A program made the position numbers and the translations under genes. Shown here in pieces: positions 45,139-55,467 of a stretch of 64,000 bases of DNA (position 1 is the stretch's first letter; each line of letters begins with the position of its first letter). Source of the stretch: Lactobacillus kimbladii (GTDB taxonomy: Bacteria > Bacillota > Bacilli > Lactobacillales > Lactobacillaceae); contig NZ_SCMB01000003.1 of the NCBI RefSeq assembly GCF_014323605.1, forward strand, positions 186,001 to 250,000, given 5' to 3'. Below the pieces are notes generated by a model. The model had not been told where the DNA came from, did not search any database, and worked only from the letters and a program-made list of their open reading frames with translations.

Positions 45139-45894
45139 TTATTTATAAAAAGAATTCACTGGTGCAAAAGTTTTACGATGAATTGGCGTTGGACCAAATT
45201 TTTCAAGTGCTTGAAGATGAGCCTGAGTGCCATAGCCAGCATTTTCATCAAAATGATATTCAGGGTAAATTTTGGCGTAGTCAGCCATCAATTTATCCCT
45301 GAATACTTTGGCAACAATGGAAGCAGCAGCAATAGAATTGGATTTTGAGTCGCCCTTTATTAACCGAACCTGCGGCAATTTAACCGGTACTTGCATAGCA
45401 TCAACCAGCAAAGCATCAGGTTTGACGTCTAAATTCATTACAGCTTCAGCCATTGCTAAACGGTCTGCTTCATAAATATTTATTTCATCAATTACTTGCG
45501 AGCTTTTTATGCCAACTGCCACACTAACAGCTTCCTTTAAAATTAAAGGGTATAATTCCAAGCGGCGACTGGCACTTAATTTCTTAGAATCATTAACATC
45601 TGTCAAATCAAAATTGTCATCAATAATTACAGCAGCTGTCACAACAGGACCAGCTAATGGTCCTCTGCCAACTTCATCTACCCCTGCAACGATCTCCTGT
45701 TTGGCCCAAAAAGTTTTCTCATAGGCAAACCTTTTTGTGAATGCAGCCTTTTTCTTGGCTAATTTTTGCTGGCGATTATGATAACTAAGTAAGAGCTTTT
45801 GAACGCCTACACGAGTATCGTTTTCTAAAATACTCAAATCTTCTGGGTTGACCGGGCCTTTTGAAAGAAATTTTTTTATTTCACCAATTGTCAT
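45139..45894 (-). CDS. rnhB: Ribonuclease HII
   Basis: RNase HII of 251 residues that removes ribonucleotides from DNA. An N-terminal extension of about 65 residues, typical of Firmicute RnhB, precedes [16 protein letters not shown] (Asp-Glu of the site), and VDAMQVP carries a further catalytic Asp. It overlaps rbgA by four bases and is followed by dprA, the rbgA-rnhB-dprA-topA order of Bacillus. Confidence 0.95.
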   Translation of the reverse strand: MTIGEIKKFLSKGPVNPEDLSILENDTRVGVQKLLLSYHNRQQKLAKKKAAFTKRFAYEKTFWAKQEIVAGVDEVGRGPLAGPVVTAAVIIDDNFDLTDVNDSKKLSASRRLELYPLILKEAVSVAVGIKSSQVIDEINIYEADRLAMAEAVMNLDVKPDALLVDAMQVPVKLPQVRLIKGDSKSNSIAAASIVAKVFRDKLMADYAKIYPEYHFDENAGYGTQAHLQALEKFGPTPIHRKTFAPVNSFYK

Positions 45895-46730
45895 ATCCGA
45901 TCCAAAGTAACCCTTCCTATTTTTCCTTTACGTAAACGCTGCAGTAGGTACATAGAGAAACGATCATAATCGTCACGCATGCCATATTCTTCCGTTAGTG
46001 CCAGTAACAGATCAGTATCATTAATGTTTTGAATTTCTTCTTTGGAAGTTCTAGCAAATTTGATTAAATCATTCAAATAGTGCTTGCGTAACTTTGCTAA
46101 TAAAAATAAAGCAACATCATCAGCGCTAAAAATAGTATCCTTAATCGCCCCAAGTGCGGCAAGCTTTAATCCAACTGTTTGATCCTCAAATTTAGGCCAC
46201 AAAATGCCAGGTGTATCTAAAATTTGAATATTATCCGCAGTTTTGAGCCAATTTTGCCCCTTGGTTACTCCCGGTTTATTACCAACCTGAGTGACATTGC
46301 GACCAACAAGACGATTAATAATTGTGGACTTGCCGCAATTGGGGATACCAGCAATTGCAACTCTGATAACAGGGCTTGATGCACCTTTTTGTTGTAATTT
46401 TTCAATTTTCGCTGCAGCAGCTTTTTTGATCATCTTCACGAGCACTTGCATATTGGTATTATGAAGAGAATCCAGAGCCATCACAAACTTTCCTTTAGTG
46501 GTAAACTTTTTCTGCCACCTTTTAGTCATCACTGGATCTGCCAAATCAGCTTTATTTAGAATAATCAAATGTGGTTTACTACCTACAAGTTTTTCGATCA
46601 TTGGGTTACGTGATGATTGAGGAATTCGTGCATCTAAAACTTCTACAATGACATCAATTAAATTCATTTTATCTTCAAGTTGATTCCGAGCTTTATTCAT
46701 ATGCCCTGGATACCACTGAATATTAACCAT
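45891..46730 (-). CDS. rbgA: Ribosome biogenesis GTPase RbgA/YlqF
   Basis: Circularly permuted GTPase of 279 residues that finishes 50S assembly. The permutation is visible: G4 LNKADLA (about 59-65) precedes G1 [10 protein letters not shown] (about 128-137) and G3 DTPGI (about 178-182). The C-terminal ANTAR-like helical part follows. It couples to rnhB. A hairpin lies just upstream, between it and yozE, so expression may be partly separate from the upstream genes. Confidence 0.95.
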   Translation of the reverse strand: MVNIQWYPGHMNKARNQLEDKMNLIDVIVEVLDARIPQSSRNPMIEKLVGSKPHLIILNKADLADPVMTKRWQKKFTTKGKFVMALDSLHNTNMQVLVKMIKKAAAAKIEKLQQKGASSPVIRVAIAGIPNCGKSTIINRLVGRNVTQVGNKPGVTKGQNWLKTADNIQILDTPGILWPKFEDQTVGLKLAALGAIKDTIFSADDVALFLLAKLRKHYLNDLIKFARTSKEEIQNINDTDLLLALTEEYGMRDDYDRFSMYLLQRLRKGKIGRVTLDRI

Positions 46731-46748
46731 TTTTTGCCTTTCTTACGC

Positions 46749-46779
46749 GAAAAGGGCTCCATAGCAATTAGGAGCCCTA
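46749..46779 (-). terminator. Hairpin/terminator between yozE and rbgA
   Basis: AGGGCTCC pairs with GGAGCCCT around a ten-base loop, and the - strand then reads TTTT. It is a moderate terminator in the spacer of the same-direction genes. Confidence 0.6.
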
Positions 46780-46781
46780 AT

Positions 46782-47012
46782 TTAATACGTCATTTTTTCA
46801 CGATACATTTGATATGCTTTATCAAAAATGCTCATGCTTGGTAAATAACCACCATTAAGCTCAAGATAATCAGATAATTTTTCATAATTTTGCTCTTGCT
46901 TGGGAAAAGTCTGATCATTTTGTGCATTATTTGCAAACTGCGCAACTTCATCATTTGAATCAGCATTACGCTGTGTCATTAAATAGCGATAAAAGCTTTC
47001 TCTATATGCCAA
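46782..47012 (-). CDS. YozE family (UPF0346) protein
   Basis: Protein of 76 residues with the YozE SAM-like fold: [11 protein letters not shown] at the N-terminus, then an acidic region and [20 protein letters not shown] (about 45-64). Function unknown; in Bacillus the family is a small cytoplasmic protein. It starts three bases after the stop of the second DegV gene and is likely co-transcribed with it. Confidence 0.85.
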   Translation of the reverse strand: MAYRESFYRYLMTQRNADSNDEVAQFANNAQNDQTFPKQEQNYEKLSDYLELNGGYLPSMSIFDKAYQMYREKMTY

Positions 47013-47015
47013 TTT

Positions 47016-47876
47016 TTACTCCGTGTAATACAAAACTGCGTATGCTCCCATCCCTGCATGCGTTGCAATAATAGGACTGGTTTCTCGCACTAAAACATCA
47101 ATTTTAGAATTAATATCTTTAATTTTTTGGGCAAAATCGAGTAGCTTTTGCGGTGTGCTTTCCGTTGCAACATATGAGATGCCGACTTCCTTGATTTTTT
47201 CTTTGTTGGCCTCAATTTCATCTAAAATGCGTTTATCAAAAGCTAAAGAAAACTTCTTGCCTCTTCCTTTTTTTGCAATTTTCAAATGACCATTCGGCAT
47301 TTGCAATTCAATGTGTATATTAAGCATGTTGACAATTTTACCAGCTAAAGGACCTAACCGTCCACCTTTAACCACATTTTCTAAATTGACAATAAGTAAA
47401 TGCAAACGCTGAGTTTTTTTAATTTTTTCAATATGAGCCAAAATTTCAGGAATACTTTTGCCAGCGGCAATATCTCGCGCAGCTGCCAAAACCTGAAATC
47501 CTTCAGAACGATCAGTTAATTCAGAGTCAACTATATGTACCAGATCTGATTTACCAGTTAGCTTAACTGCCTGACGAGCTGCATCAATTGTGCCGCTTAA
47601 TACCTTCGCCAAAAATATGCCAATGACTTCGCTACCATCTTTAGTTAATTCATTAATCGTATCAACCATGGTTCCGATAGGTGGTTGGCTCGTAGTTGGC
47701 AACTTTTTAGATTCACTCATTTTTTGGACAAATTGCTGTCTGGTTATTTCCACTCCGTCAAGATAAGTATCACCATCGATTGTGACCGATAAAGGCACAA
47801 CGGTTATATGATATTTTTTAATTTCCTCCGGCGTTAACTGCGCGGAAGAATCAGTCAAAATTTTTATTTCTGACAA
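47016..47876 (-). CDS. Second DegV family fatty acid-binding protein, TTG start
   Basis: DegV/FakB-type protein of 286 residues, paralogous to the one at 25 kb. The N-terminus is IKILTDSSAQLTPEE, with TTSQPPIGTM (about 61-70) as carboxylate-contact motif and KGGRLGPLAGKIV. The start I choose is TTG (giving MSEIKILTD), six bases after TGAGGGCG; a TTG five codons earlier overlaps that site and no ATG is in a suitable place. Two FakB proteins of different chain preference for one FakA is a known pattern. Confidence 0.85.
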   Translation of the reverse strand: MSEIKILTDSSAQLTPEEIKKYHITVVPLSVTIDGDTYLDGVEITRQQFVQKMSESKKLPTTSQPPIGTMVDTINELTKDGSEVIGIFLAKVLSGTIDAARQAVKLTGKSDLVHIVDSELTDRSEGFQVLAAARDIAAGKSIPEILAHIEKIKKTQRLHLLIVNLENVVKGGRLGPLAGKIVNMLNIHIELQMPNGHLKIAKKGRGKKFSLAFDKRILDEIEANKEKIKEVGISYVATESTPQKLLDFAQKIKDINSKIDVLVRETSPIIATHAGMGAYAVLYYTE

Positions 47877-47996
47877 CGTACTCGCCCTCAATTCTGATTT
47901 GATGTTCTCATTTATGATAGAATGTGAACTGTATTAATTATAATTATTATAGCAAAAAAACTAGCAAAAAAAAGAAAGCGAACAAACTGTTTCATT

Positions 47997-48662
47997 ATGA
48001 AATTGCAAAAAATCTGGCAAGAACCTGAACAAAGATCCAAAACTTATTACATAGTAGATAATATCCTCAGTGCTGTCACGCATGGAATTGGTTTTTGCCT
48101 GGCAGTTGCCGGATTAGTACTTTTAATTATCAAAGCCGTTTCAACACATAGTCTATTAAGAATAGTTACTTTCACTATTTATGGCTCTTGTTTGCTTCTG
48201 CTTTATCTTTTCTCTACACTTTTCCATAGTCTCATCTTCACTCGAGCTCGCAATGTTTTTCAAATTTTTGATCATTCATCAATTTTTCTGCTAATTGCAG
48301 GATCATATACTCCCTTTTCCCTTGTAGCAATAGGTGGCAAATGGGGCATAATGTTATTTACTCTGGTTTGGATAATTGCGATATTTGGCATCATCTACTA
48401 CATTTTTAATCGTGGCAAACACGTTATATTAGACACTATTTTATACGTTGCTATGGGCTGGCTGGTAATTTTAGCAGGTAATCATTTGTATGTACGACTC
48501 AGCCCCATTGGGTTCTGGCTACTAGTTAGCGGAGGTGTAGCTTATACTGTTGGTGCACTATTCTACACAATGAAAAGGATTCCCTTTATTCATGTGATTT
48601 GGCACCTGTTTGTCATTTTAGGATCAACTTTAATGTTTTTTTCTGTTCTTCTTTACGTCTAG
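47997..48662 (+). CDS. Hemolysin III/TrhA family membrane protein
   Basis: Protein of 221 residues with seven hydrophobic helices of the Hly-III/PAQR superfamily. Signature residues are SAVTHGIGF (about 22-30), TLFHSLIF with FDHSSIFLLIAGSYTPF (about 90-106), and HVIWHLFVILGS near the C-terminus, whose three His could bind a metal. The name comes from Bacillus cereus; hemolytic activity is not implied, and a role in membrane fluidity is suggested for bacterial members. Divergent from the DegV gene. Confidence 0.88.
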   Translation: MKLQKIWQEPEQRSKTYYIVDNILSAVTHGIGFCLAVAGLVLLIIKAVSTHSLLRIVTFTIYGSCLLLLYLFSTLFHSLIFTRARNVFQIFDHSSIFLLIAGSYTPFSLVAIGGKWGIMLFTLVWIIAIFGIIYYIFNRGKHVILDTILYVAMGWLVILAGNHLYVRLSPIGFWLLVSGGVAYTVGALFYTMKRIPFIHVIWHLFVILGSTLMFFSVLLYV

Positions 48663-48663
48663 G

Positions 48664-49863
48664 TTAATTTATTTGCTGCAAATATTCCTGGATTTCATCT
48701 TCAGAATTATCTAACTCTCCTGCAATAACTTTTTGTTTAATTTGATTAAGAATTTGACCCAATTTTGGTCCAGGCTTTATGCCGTTTGCAATCAAGAATT
48801 GACCGTCAATAGCCAATTCTGACATTGACTTAATTGGCAAAGCTGTATAGCGATCAACCAATGCTTCGGAATTGACCGGCTGTCCTAAAATATGCGCCAC
48901 GTCTATTGTGTTAAGCAAAATATCTTTACCGGCATTAAACAGCTCAAGATCAGAAGGCGATTTTTCAGAAATCAAATCAAACAGAGCCACAATTTTTCTG
49001 ACTTTTTCTGTCATAGCATTTGAATTTTTCCAATCACGCATAAAGCGAGCTATTTGGTTATCTGAAATTTTTAGCAAAATAATAATTATAGACCAAAGAC
49101 TGGTTTCCAAACTGGGGTTAAATTTTAACTTAGGATAAATTGCCAGTAAATCACTTTTACCAGCAAAATCAGGCACGCTTTCACTTAACTTAGTTTGTAA
49201 AAAGATTTTGAAGGCAGCTCGGGAATTTGTTCCAGTGCCCATCTTGACAAATTCATCACGGATTCTTTCGACAGAAATTTTGGACAGTAGTTGATGTAAA
49301 TCACTTACTGCCTCTTTAGTTTGAGATTCAAGGTCAAAATTAAGCTGGCTCATGAAGCGGACCGCTCTCATCATCCGCAAAGCATCTTCATGAAATCTTT
49401 TCATGGGATCTCCTACGGCTTTAATAAGATGTTTTTGCAAATCCCCCAAGCCATTGAAAAGATCAATTATTTCCCCTGTTCTGTTCATTGCCAATGCATT
49501 GATAGTAAAATCACGTCTTTTTAAATCTTCAGCTAGATTTTGTACAAAAGTGACGTGATCCGGTCGGCGAAAGTCTTGATAACCCGATTCTGTTCTAAAT
49601 GTGGTAATTTCATAACTAGCGCCATCATTTAAAACAGTAACAGTACCATGTTTAATTCCTGTATCAATAGTTTTTGGAAAAATTCTTTTTACTTCTGCGG
49701 GATATGCACTGGTAGCAATATCTATGTCGTGAATCGGTCTTTTTAAAATCAAATCACGAATCGATCCTCCTACAAAATATGCTTCATAACCAGCTTGCTC
49801 TAACTGCTTGAGCACGGGAAAAGCGGCTGTAAAAATTGGTGGTAAATTGTTTATTTTTATCAT
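48664..49863 (-). CDS. cca: CCA tRNA nucleotidyltransferase
   Basis: Class II CCA-adding enzyme of 399 residues. The head domain has [22 protein letters not shown] (GG-x-x-R-x motif and Asp-x-Asp metal pair at 41-43 region), [12 protein letters not shown] and the [12 protein letters not shown] segment that selects CTP/ATP. The C-terminal two-thirds is the helical body/tail. It adds or repairs the 3' CCA of tRNA. It stands between two + strand membrane genes and is likely monocistronic. Confidence 0.95.
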   Translation of the reverse strand: MIKINNLPPIFTAAFPVLKQLEQAGYEAYFVGGSIRDLILKRPIHDIDIATSAYPAEVKRIFPKTIDTGIKHGTVTVLNDGASYEITTFRTESGYQDFRRPDHVTFVQNLAEDLKRRDFTINALAMNRTGEIIDLFNGLGDLQKHLIKAVGDPMKRFHEDALRMMRAVRFMSQLNFDLESQTKEAVSDLHQLLSKISVERIRDEFVKMGTGTNSRAAFKIFLQTKLSESVPDFAGKSDLLAIYPKLKFNPSLETSLWSIIIILLKISDNQIARFMRDWKNSNAMTEKVRKIVALFDLISEKSPSDLELFNAGKDILLNTIDVAHILGQPVNSEALVDRYTALPIKSMSELAIDGQFLIANGIKPGPKLGQILNQIKQKVIAGELDNSEDEIQEYLQQIN

Positions 49864-49950
49864 TATTATCTCAACTCATTTATCTGTGTTTTTATTTTTA
49901 ATTTATGGTAATTTTAAAGTATCAATTTATATAAAGAAAGTTTTATTATC

Positions 49951-50838
49951 ATGAAAAAGATTAACAAAAGAATTATTTTTGAACTTATAATGATCATGAC
50001 TGGCTGTGGGATTTATGGCTTCAGCCTTGACGTGATCTCCGCACCAAATAGGCTTACAGATGGTGGCATTAGTGGCATTACTTTGCTTTTGAGACACTTC
50101 TGGGGCATTAACATGGGTTTATCGTCTTTGCTATTAAATATTCCATTGATAATTCTTGGATATCGTTTTATGGGTAAAAGACTTTTAGCCTATACTATCT
50201 GGGGAACTCTTTGGCTGTCATTTTTCTTGTGGTTCTGGCGCTTAACCCCTATTATATATCAATTGAACTTAGAACACGACCTCTTCCTATCTGCAATACT
50301 TGCTGGAACCCTTTCTGGTATAGGCTTGGGTTTAGTTTTTCGGTATAATGGCACTTCTGGTGGCACAGATATTATTGCCCGCATTATGCAAATGAAGTAT
50401 GGCATGTCTTCTGGCAAAGTTTTATTGTTCTGCGACACGATTATTTTATTATCATCCTTATCATATTTAGACCTCAAGCATATTATGTATACTTTAGTAG
50501 CTGCATTTATTCTTTCTAAAGTTATGGATGCCGTCCAACAAGGAGCCTATTCTGCACGTGGTCTGCTTATTATCTCTGATAATTATCAACAAATTGCTAA
50601 AATGATAGATTTGAAATTAGATCGTGGTTTTACTTATCTTGAAGCTCGCGGTGGTTATAAAAAAACCAAACGACCTGTAATCTATCTTGTTGTTTCACCA
50701 AGAGAAATTCCATTAGTAAAAGAACTGATTGCTGCAGAAGATCCTCATGCTTTTGTTAGCGTCATTGAAGTCCATGAAGTCTTAGGAGAGGGTTTGACTT
50801 ATAAACAAAAAAGCCATCACCTTCTGATTAGAAAATGA
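49951..50838 (+). CDS. YitT family membrane protein
   Basis: Protein of 295 residues with five or six membrane helices (about 10-165) and a cytoplasmic C-terminal DUF2179 domain (about 200-290; VVSPREIPLVKELI). DVISAPNRLTDGGISGITLL and NGTSGGTDIIARIM are YitT family signatures. Function unknown; several paralogues are usual in Firmicutes. Its own promoter region is AT-rich and the downstream hairpin lies between it and the convergent TPR gene. Confidence 0.88.
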   Translation: MKKINKRIIFELIMIMTGCGIYGFSLDVISAPNRLTDGGISGITLLLRHFWGINMGLSSLLLNIPLIILGYRFMGKRLLAYTIWGTLWLSFFLWFWRLTPIIYQLNLEHDLFLSAILAGTLSGIGLGLVFRYNGTSGGTDIIARIMQMKYGMSSGKVLLFCDTIILLSSLSYLDLKHIMYTLVAAFILSKVMDAVQQGAYSARGLLIISDNYQQIAKMIDLKLDRGFTYLEARGGYKKTKRPVIYLVVSPREIPLVKELIAAEDPHAFVSVIEVHEVLGEGLTYKQKSHHLLIRK

Positions 50839-50869
50839 TTCTTCACATCAAACTAATTTGGTGGGAACT

Positions 50870-50918
50870 GATAAAAACAACGGGCTAATAAATCTAAAAT
50901 GATTTATTAGCCCGTTAA
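50870..50918 (-). terminator. Strong hairpin between yitT and the TPR gene
   Basis: The perfect 16-bp stem AACGGGCTAATAAATC (50879-50894) with 50901-50916 and a six-base loop is followed on the - strand by GTTTTT. It suits the TPR gene best and may also stop yitT. Confidence 0.8.
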
Positions 50919-50985
50919 ACTTATAAATAATAAAAATGAAGCATAAAAACTTTCTTTTTCATCAAAGTACATATTGTTTTAATCA

Positions 50986-52239
50986 TTATAACAATTCATC
51001 ATTCAATTCCTGTATCTCAGTATCCTCAGGTTCGAGTTTCAAATAAGAGTTTAATAATTCTTTGACGATATCTTTTGAGTTTGGCTCAGTATTGAAGAAA
51101 CGAATCATTTGCTTTAAAAAAGCACTGTTATTTTTAAATTCAGGATAAGCCAGTAAAAATTCACTTTTGGCTTTTGCGCTCTGATCTAAATTTTGGTAAG
51201 AAAGAGCTAAATTCCAGTGAGCTTGAGCTTCCAGATCTTCATCGTCAACTTTGGCAAAAAGTGCAATATTTTCATCATTTTTATTTTCCTTAACATAAAG
51301 ATTAGACAATTGTGTGCGTAAATCTAAACTTTCAGGAATATTTTTAATACCTTTTTTTAGCAAGTTTTCAGCAGTATTCAATTCGTTCAATTTAACTGCT
51401 GCCTGAGCACCCTTTTTGTACAAAACAGGATCTAACTCATTGTATGCAATACCTGCCTGAGCAGAACGTAATTCCTGCTCATTATTGTTTTTATGCTCGT
51501 AAGCTGTAGTAAGTAAACGGTATGCATTTACATAATCGGGACTCTGATCAATTACTTCATTCAAATATTTAATTGCCTGATCGTCTTTGTTCAATGCTAA
51601 CATAACTAACGCAGCCTGATATTTACTATCAATGTCAAGAATGTCATTGCAATTTTTGGCAATAACTTCACCGGCCTCTTCATACCGTCCTAATTTTGCA
51701 AGGGTTTGAAAAAGACGATCGTTTAAATTGACTTCACTAAAAGTTTTATGTTGTTTTATCAAATCTTGATATCTGTTAAGAGCCTGTTCGTAGTTTCCAC
51801 TAAGATAATCCAGTTCAGCCAAACCGAACTTTACGACATCCTCATCAGGGGCAATTTTTTCTGCCTCTAACAGCTTTTTATAGGCCGTTTCAATCAAACC
51901 ATTTGTTTGATAATAATCAGCTTGAACTAATAAGCTGTCAAGATAAGAGGAAGAATCAGGAGCAATATTATAAAGCAAAGTAAGACCATCTTCATCTTTA
52001 CCGTCATTTAATAAAATCTCTGCTAAATATATTTTGAAAATGTCCTCTCGGGGAAAACGAGCAATTAAACTGCGATATATTTCTTTTGCCAGATCTGAAA
52101 AACCCAATCCTACTAAATTTTCTGCCAATGAGGCTAATATTTCAGGCTTATCCTTTTCTAAAGCTTTTTCTAATAATATTTTTTCTTGAGAAAAGTCCTG
52201 CTGCTCAATTGCATCAAGAAGCTTTTCAGAGTAGCTCAT
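50986..52239 (-). CDS. Tetratricopeptide repeat protein
   Basis: Soluble acidic protein of 417 residues made almost wholly of tetratricopeptide-like helical pairs (LAEILLNDGKDEDGL, LAELDYLSGNYEQALNRY, YRLLTTAYEHKNNNEQEL, LSNLYVKENKNDENI). It corresponds in place and length to the YpiA-type TPR protein near hup in Bacillus; a scaffold role is likely. I place the start at the ATG giving MSYSEKLLD, seven or eight bases after GGGGGA, rather than two earlier ATGs in the same frame. No enzymatic motif is seen. Confidence 0.82.
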   Translation of the reverse strand: MSYSEKLLDAIEQQDFSQEKILLEKALEKDKPEILASLAENLVGLGFSDLAKEIYRSLIARFPREDIFKIYLAEILLNDGKDEDGLTLLYNIAPDSSSYLDSLLVQADYYQTNGLIETAYKKLLEAEKIAPDEDVVKFGLAELDYLSGNYEQALNRYQDLIKQHKTFSEVNLNDRLFQTLAKLGRYEEAGEVIAKNCNDILDIDSKYQAALVMLALNKDDQAIKYLNEVIDQSPDYVNAYRLLTTAYEHKNNNEQELRSAQAGIAYNELDPVLYKKGAQAAVKLNELNTAENLLKKGIKNIPESLDLRTQLSNLYVKENKNDENIALFAKVDDEDLEAQAHWNLALSYQNLDQSAKAKSEFLLAYPEFKNNSAFLKQMIRFFNTEPNSKDIVKELLNSYLKLEPEDTEIQELNDELL

Positions 52240-52309
52240 TCTCATTCCCCCATTACTACTATCTATATTAGCCAACTGTGGCGATTAATCAGTTTAAATG
52301 ATAACACAC

Positions 52310-52343
52310 AAAAAGATGATGGCGAATTAGCCACCATCTTTTT
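52310..52343 (-). terminator. Terminator of hup
   Basis: On the - strand, AAAAAGATGGTGGC pairs with GCCATCATCTTTTT with one mismatch, followed by the T run. Confidence 0.8.
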
Positions 52344-52359
52344 AGATAAAACTATTAAG

Positions 52360-52635
52360 CTATTTAACAGCTTCTTTAAGAGCTTTACCGGGTCTAAATG
52401 CTGGTACAACACTTGCTGGAATTTGAATTTCTTTGCCAGTTTGTGGATTACGTCCTTTACGGGCTGCACGCTTACGCACTTCAAAAGTTCCAAAACCAAT
52501 TAATTGTACTTTCTTACCTTTAGAAAGATCATCTTGGATAGAACTAAAAATTGCATCAACTGCTGCAGCTGCATCTTTTTTAGTTAATTTTGTCTTTGAT
52601 GCAACTTCAGTGACTAATTCTGCCTTATTTGCCAT
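52360..52635 (-). CDS. hup: DNA-binding protein HU
   Basis: Nucleoid protein of 91 residues. The start [20 protein letters not shown] and the beta-arm with RNPQTGKEI (family GRNPxTG) and [11 protein letters not shown] are diagnostic. The ribosome binding site AGGAGGTGAT is a nearly full anti-16S match, fitting high expression. It has a promoter about 110 bases upstream and two hairpins in its leader, plus its own terminator, so it is a monocistronic, abundant product. Confidence 0.97.
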   Translation of the reverse strand: MANKAELVTEVASKTKLTKKDAAAAVDAIFSSIQDDLSKGKKVQLIGFGTFEVRKRAARKGRNPQTGKEIQIPASVVPAFRPGKALKEAVK

Positions 52636-52658
52636 TGGGAAATCACCTCCTGAAACTT

Positions 52659-52737
52659 GAATCTTATTTTAAGATTCCTAATTAATTCCTCAATTGAGAA
52701 ACAAGGAATAAATGATTATTTAAATCACTATTTCCTT
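52659..52737 (-). promoter_or_regulatory. Structured 5' leader of hup
   Basis: Two hairpins lie between the promoter and ribosome binding site: an eight-base perfect stem GAATCTTA/TAAGATTC (52659-52677) and a longer imperfect one with AAGGAA/TTCCTT arms (52703-52737). They could stabilise the mRNA or regulate translation of HU. I know of no named element here. Confidence 0.45.
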
Positions 52738-52743
52738 GATTTC

Positions 52744-52772
52744 AAAATAGCACAAAACCCCTGATACAACAA
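52744..52772 (-). promoter_or_regulatory. Promoter of hup
   Basis: On the - strand, TTGTTG (52767-52772) and TATTTT (52744-52749) are separated by 17 bases; the leader is about 105 bases. Confidence 0.6.
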
Positions 52773-52819
52773 GCAATTTAAACTAAAAATGTGATTTTTA
52801 TGTATTTGGTAGATACAAA

Positions 52820-54130
52820 CTATTTTCTTTTTCGTGCAATTATCTTAATTGGGGTTCCGTCAAAATCAAAATTTTCACGTAGCTGATTGATCAAAAAGCG
52901 TTGATAAGAAAAGTGCATTAATTCTGGATCATTTACGAAAACTACAAATGTCGGCGGATTAATAGATACCTGGGTCATATAATAAACTCGTAATCTCTTG
53001 CCTTTAATCATTGGTGTTGGAACCAATTTACTTGCTTCTAATAATAAATCATTTAATACGCTAGACTTAATTCTTTGTTGTTGGTTTCGATAAACTTTTT
53101 GTACTAGCTTCGGAATCTTTTCTATATTTTGACCAGTTTTAGCAGAAACAAATAAGATTGGAGCATAGTCAAGATACTGAAATTCAGTTCGAATAGTTTG
53201 TTCAAAGTCCTTGCCGCTATTACTGGTTTTCCTTGGTAAATCCCATTTATTGACTAAAATAATGATGCCTCGTCCAGCATCATGAGCATATCCTGCAACA
53301 TGTTTATCCTGTTCCCTAATGCCTGTACTTGCATCAAGTACCAAACATACAACATTAGAATGCTCAATGGCACCCATTGCTCTCATTACAGAATATTTTT
53401 CAGTTTTTTCGTAAACTTTTCCTCTACGCCTTATGCCAGCAGTATCTACAATTCTGAATTTTGTGCCATCCTGCGTTTTAAATGGAGTATCGACTGCATC
53501 TCGGGTAGTTCCTTCCTCGTTATTAACGATCACTCTTTTTTCGCCTACTAGACGATTAACAATTGAGGATTTACCTACATTTGGTCGACCAATAACACTA
53601 AATGATATTTGCTCATTATTATTCAAGCTTATGTCTTTGGGCAAGCTGGCCACTATTTGATCCAGCAAATCTCCAATACCTGTACCATGCACACTCGAAA
53701 TCGGAATCGGATCACCAAAACCTAAACTATAAAAGTCATAAATGTCCATACGCTGTTCAGGATTATCTGCTTTGTTAACCGCTAAAATCACCGGTTTTTT
53801 TGTTTGATAAAGCATCTGAGCTATCCGTTCATCTAGATCAGTAACATGATTTGTAACATTAGTTAAAAATACGATGACGTCGGCTTCTTCAATTGCTATT
53901 TCTGCCTGTGCTCTGATTTCTTCTTCAATATTACTATCTTCCCAGGTAATTCCACCAGTATCTATTAAATCAAATTTATGACCTAACCACTCAGCTGGAG
54001 CATAATTACGATCTCTGGTAACCCCGGGTTTATCTTCCACTATTGCTAAACGTTGATTAATAATACGGTTGAAAAGCGTTGATTTACCAACATTAGGCTG
54101 TCCTACAATTGCAACTACAGGTAAAACCAT
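52820..54130 (-). CDS. der: Ribosome-associated GTPase Der/EngA
   Basis: Protein of 436 residues with two tandem GTPase domains and a C-terminal KH-like domain, needed for 50S assembly. G1 boxes are GQPNVGKST (10-18) and GRPNVGKSS (about 181-189); G4 boxes are NKAD and NKWD. The KH-like end starts near [10 protein letters not shown]. Gene order rpsA-der-hup matches Bacillus and lactobacilli. Confidence 0.97.
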   Translation of the reverse strand: MVLPVVAIVGQPNVGKSTLFNRIINQRLAIVEDKPGVTRDRNYAPAEWLGHKFDLIDTGGITWEDSNIEEEIRAQAEIAIEEADVIVFLTNVTNHVTDLDERIAQMLYQTKKPVILAVNKADNPEQRMDIYDFYSLGFGDPIPISSVHGTGIGDLLDQIVASLPKDISLNNNEQISFSVIGRPNVGKSSIVNRLVGEKRVIVNNEEGTTRDAVDTPFKTQDGTKFRIVDTAGIRRRGKVYEKTEKYSVMRAMGAIEHSNVVCLVLDASTGIREQDKHVAGYAHDAGRGIIILVNKWDLPRKTSNSGKDFEQTIRTEFQYLDYAPILFVSAKTGQNIEKIPKLVQKVYRNQQQRIKSSVLNDLLLEASKLVPTPMIKGKRLRVYYMTQVSINPPTFVVFVNDPELMHFSYQRFLINQLRENFDFDGTPIKIIARKRK

Positions 54131-54152
54131 TTTTCAGCCTCCTTTTACAAAT

Positions 54153-54183
54153 AAAAAAACCGACTCTAAAGTCGGCTTTTTTA
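54153..54183 (-). terminator. Terminator between rpsA and der
   Basis: The stem AAACCGAC/GTCGGCTTT with loop TCTAAA is followed by a T run on the - strand. It separates rpsA from der and should reduce read-through. Confidence 0.8.
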
Positions 54184-54189
54184 TTAAAT

Positions 54190-55395
54190 TTAATGACGAT
54201 CCTTTAATTGATCACCAATGATGTCACCTAAAGCAAAGCCACTGTCATCATTATTCATATACTTCTTGTTAACTGAATTGTGATTGTAAGAATTATGTGA
54301 GCGATTTCCTTCACCATCAGAATTCTTAGGTTCAGCAGCTTTCATAGAAAGTGAAATGCGACGTTCATTAGGGTCAATATTTAAAACTTTGACTTTAACT
54401 TTTTGACCAACTTTTAAAACATCACTAGGCTTGTCTACGTGTTTATATGATATTTCTGAAACATGAACTAAACCTTGAATACCATCAGCAACTTCAACAA
54501 AAGCTCCGAAGTTAGTTAAAGACTTAACTTCACCTTCAAATACATCGCCTTCGTGTAAGTCAGCTGTAGCTTGTTCGAATGGAGAAGGTTCAGTTTGCTT
54601 AATGGAAAGGGAGATGCGATGTCTATCATCATCAATACCAATTACTTTAACTTTTACATCTTGACCTGCCTTTAAAATATCGCTTGGCTTGTCAACATGC
54701 TTATATGAAATCTCGGAGATGTGAACTAATCCGTCCACACCACCTACATCAACAAAAGCACCAAAGTTAGTCAGACGAGAAACCTTACCTTCAACAACGT
54801 CACCCACAACTAATTGTGATGCAACATTATCAAAAGCTTCTTCACGTTCTTCTTCAATTAAGTCTTTGTGAGAAAGGATTAAACGGTTCTTACTTGGATC
54901 AATCTCTGTAATCTTGAGTTTCATCGTTTTACCAATAAATGGCTTAAGGTCTGAAACATAACGATTTGAAATCAATGAAGCAGGTAGAAATCCTCTTGTA
55001 CCCACATCAACTAATAAACCGCCACGAACTGAAGAAGTGACTGTACCTTCAATTGTCTTGCCTTCCTCAAAGTCCTTTTGCAATTCATCGTAAGCTTCTC
55101 TTTCCTTTAAGCGGGTAACTGAGAAGAAGAATTCTCCGTTTTCTTTGTCACCGCCAGCTTTTCTCAAAACCAAAGCTTTGAGCTTATCTCCAGGCTTAAC
55201 TGCTTCACGTAGGTCAACGTTGCGATCCGAAGTGTATTCACGACGAGGAATTACACCTTCAATACCGGCATTTTCAACACCAACATCGATTTGACCTTCT
55301 TCAACGTCTAATACTTCAACATCTACAATATCTCCGACCTCAACTCCTTGCATTTGCTTTAATGCATCTAAAAATTGATTACTGTTTTCTGACAT
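54190..55395 (-). CDS. rpsA: Ribosomal protein S1 homologue (YpfD type)
   Basis: Protein of 401 residues with four S1 OB-fold repeats (about 15-90, 108-173, 190-260 and 275-345), as usual for Firmicute S1, which has fewer repeats than E. coli S1. Repeats 3 and 4 are almost identical in one stretch (SEISYKHVDKPSD followed by ILKAGQ or VLKVGQ). A 55-residue tail rich in Asn and Ser follows. It binds mRNA or aids translation. It starts 72 bases after cmk. Confidence 0.93.
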   Translation of the reverse strand: MSENSNQFLDALKQMQGVEVGDIVDVEVLDVEEGQIDVGVENAGIEGVIPRREYTSDRNVDLREAVKPGDKLKALVLRKAGGDKENGEFFFSVTRLKEREAYDELQKDFEEGKTIEGTVTSSVRGGLLVDVGTRGFLPASLISNRYVSDLKPFIGKTMKLKITEIDPSKNRLILSHKDLIEEEREEAFDNVASQLVVGDVVEGKVSRLTNFGAFVDVGGVDGLVHISEISYKHVDKPSDILKAGQDVKVKVIGIDDDRHRISLSIKQTEPSPFEQATADLHEGDVFEGEVKSLTNFGAFVEVADGIQGLVHVSEISYKHVDKPSDVLKVGQKVKVKVLNIDPNERRISLSMKAAEPKNSDGEGNRSHNSYNHNSVNKKYMNNDDSGFALGDIIGDQLKDRH

Positions 55396-55467
55396 TATTT
55401 ACCTCCCAATATCATACTCTAATTTTAAATGAAAGTTTGATATTTTTCTACTGTTTTATACCCTTTT

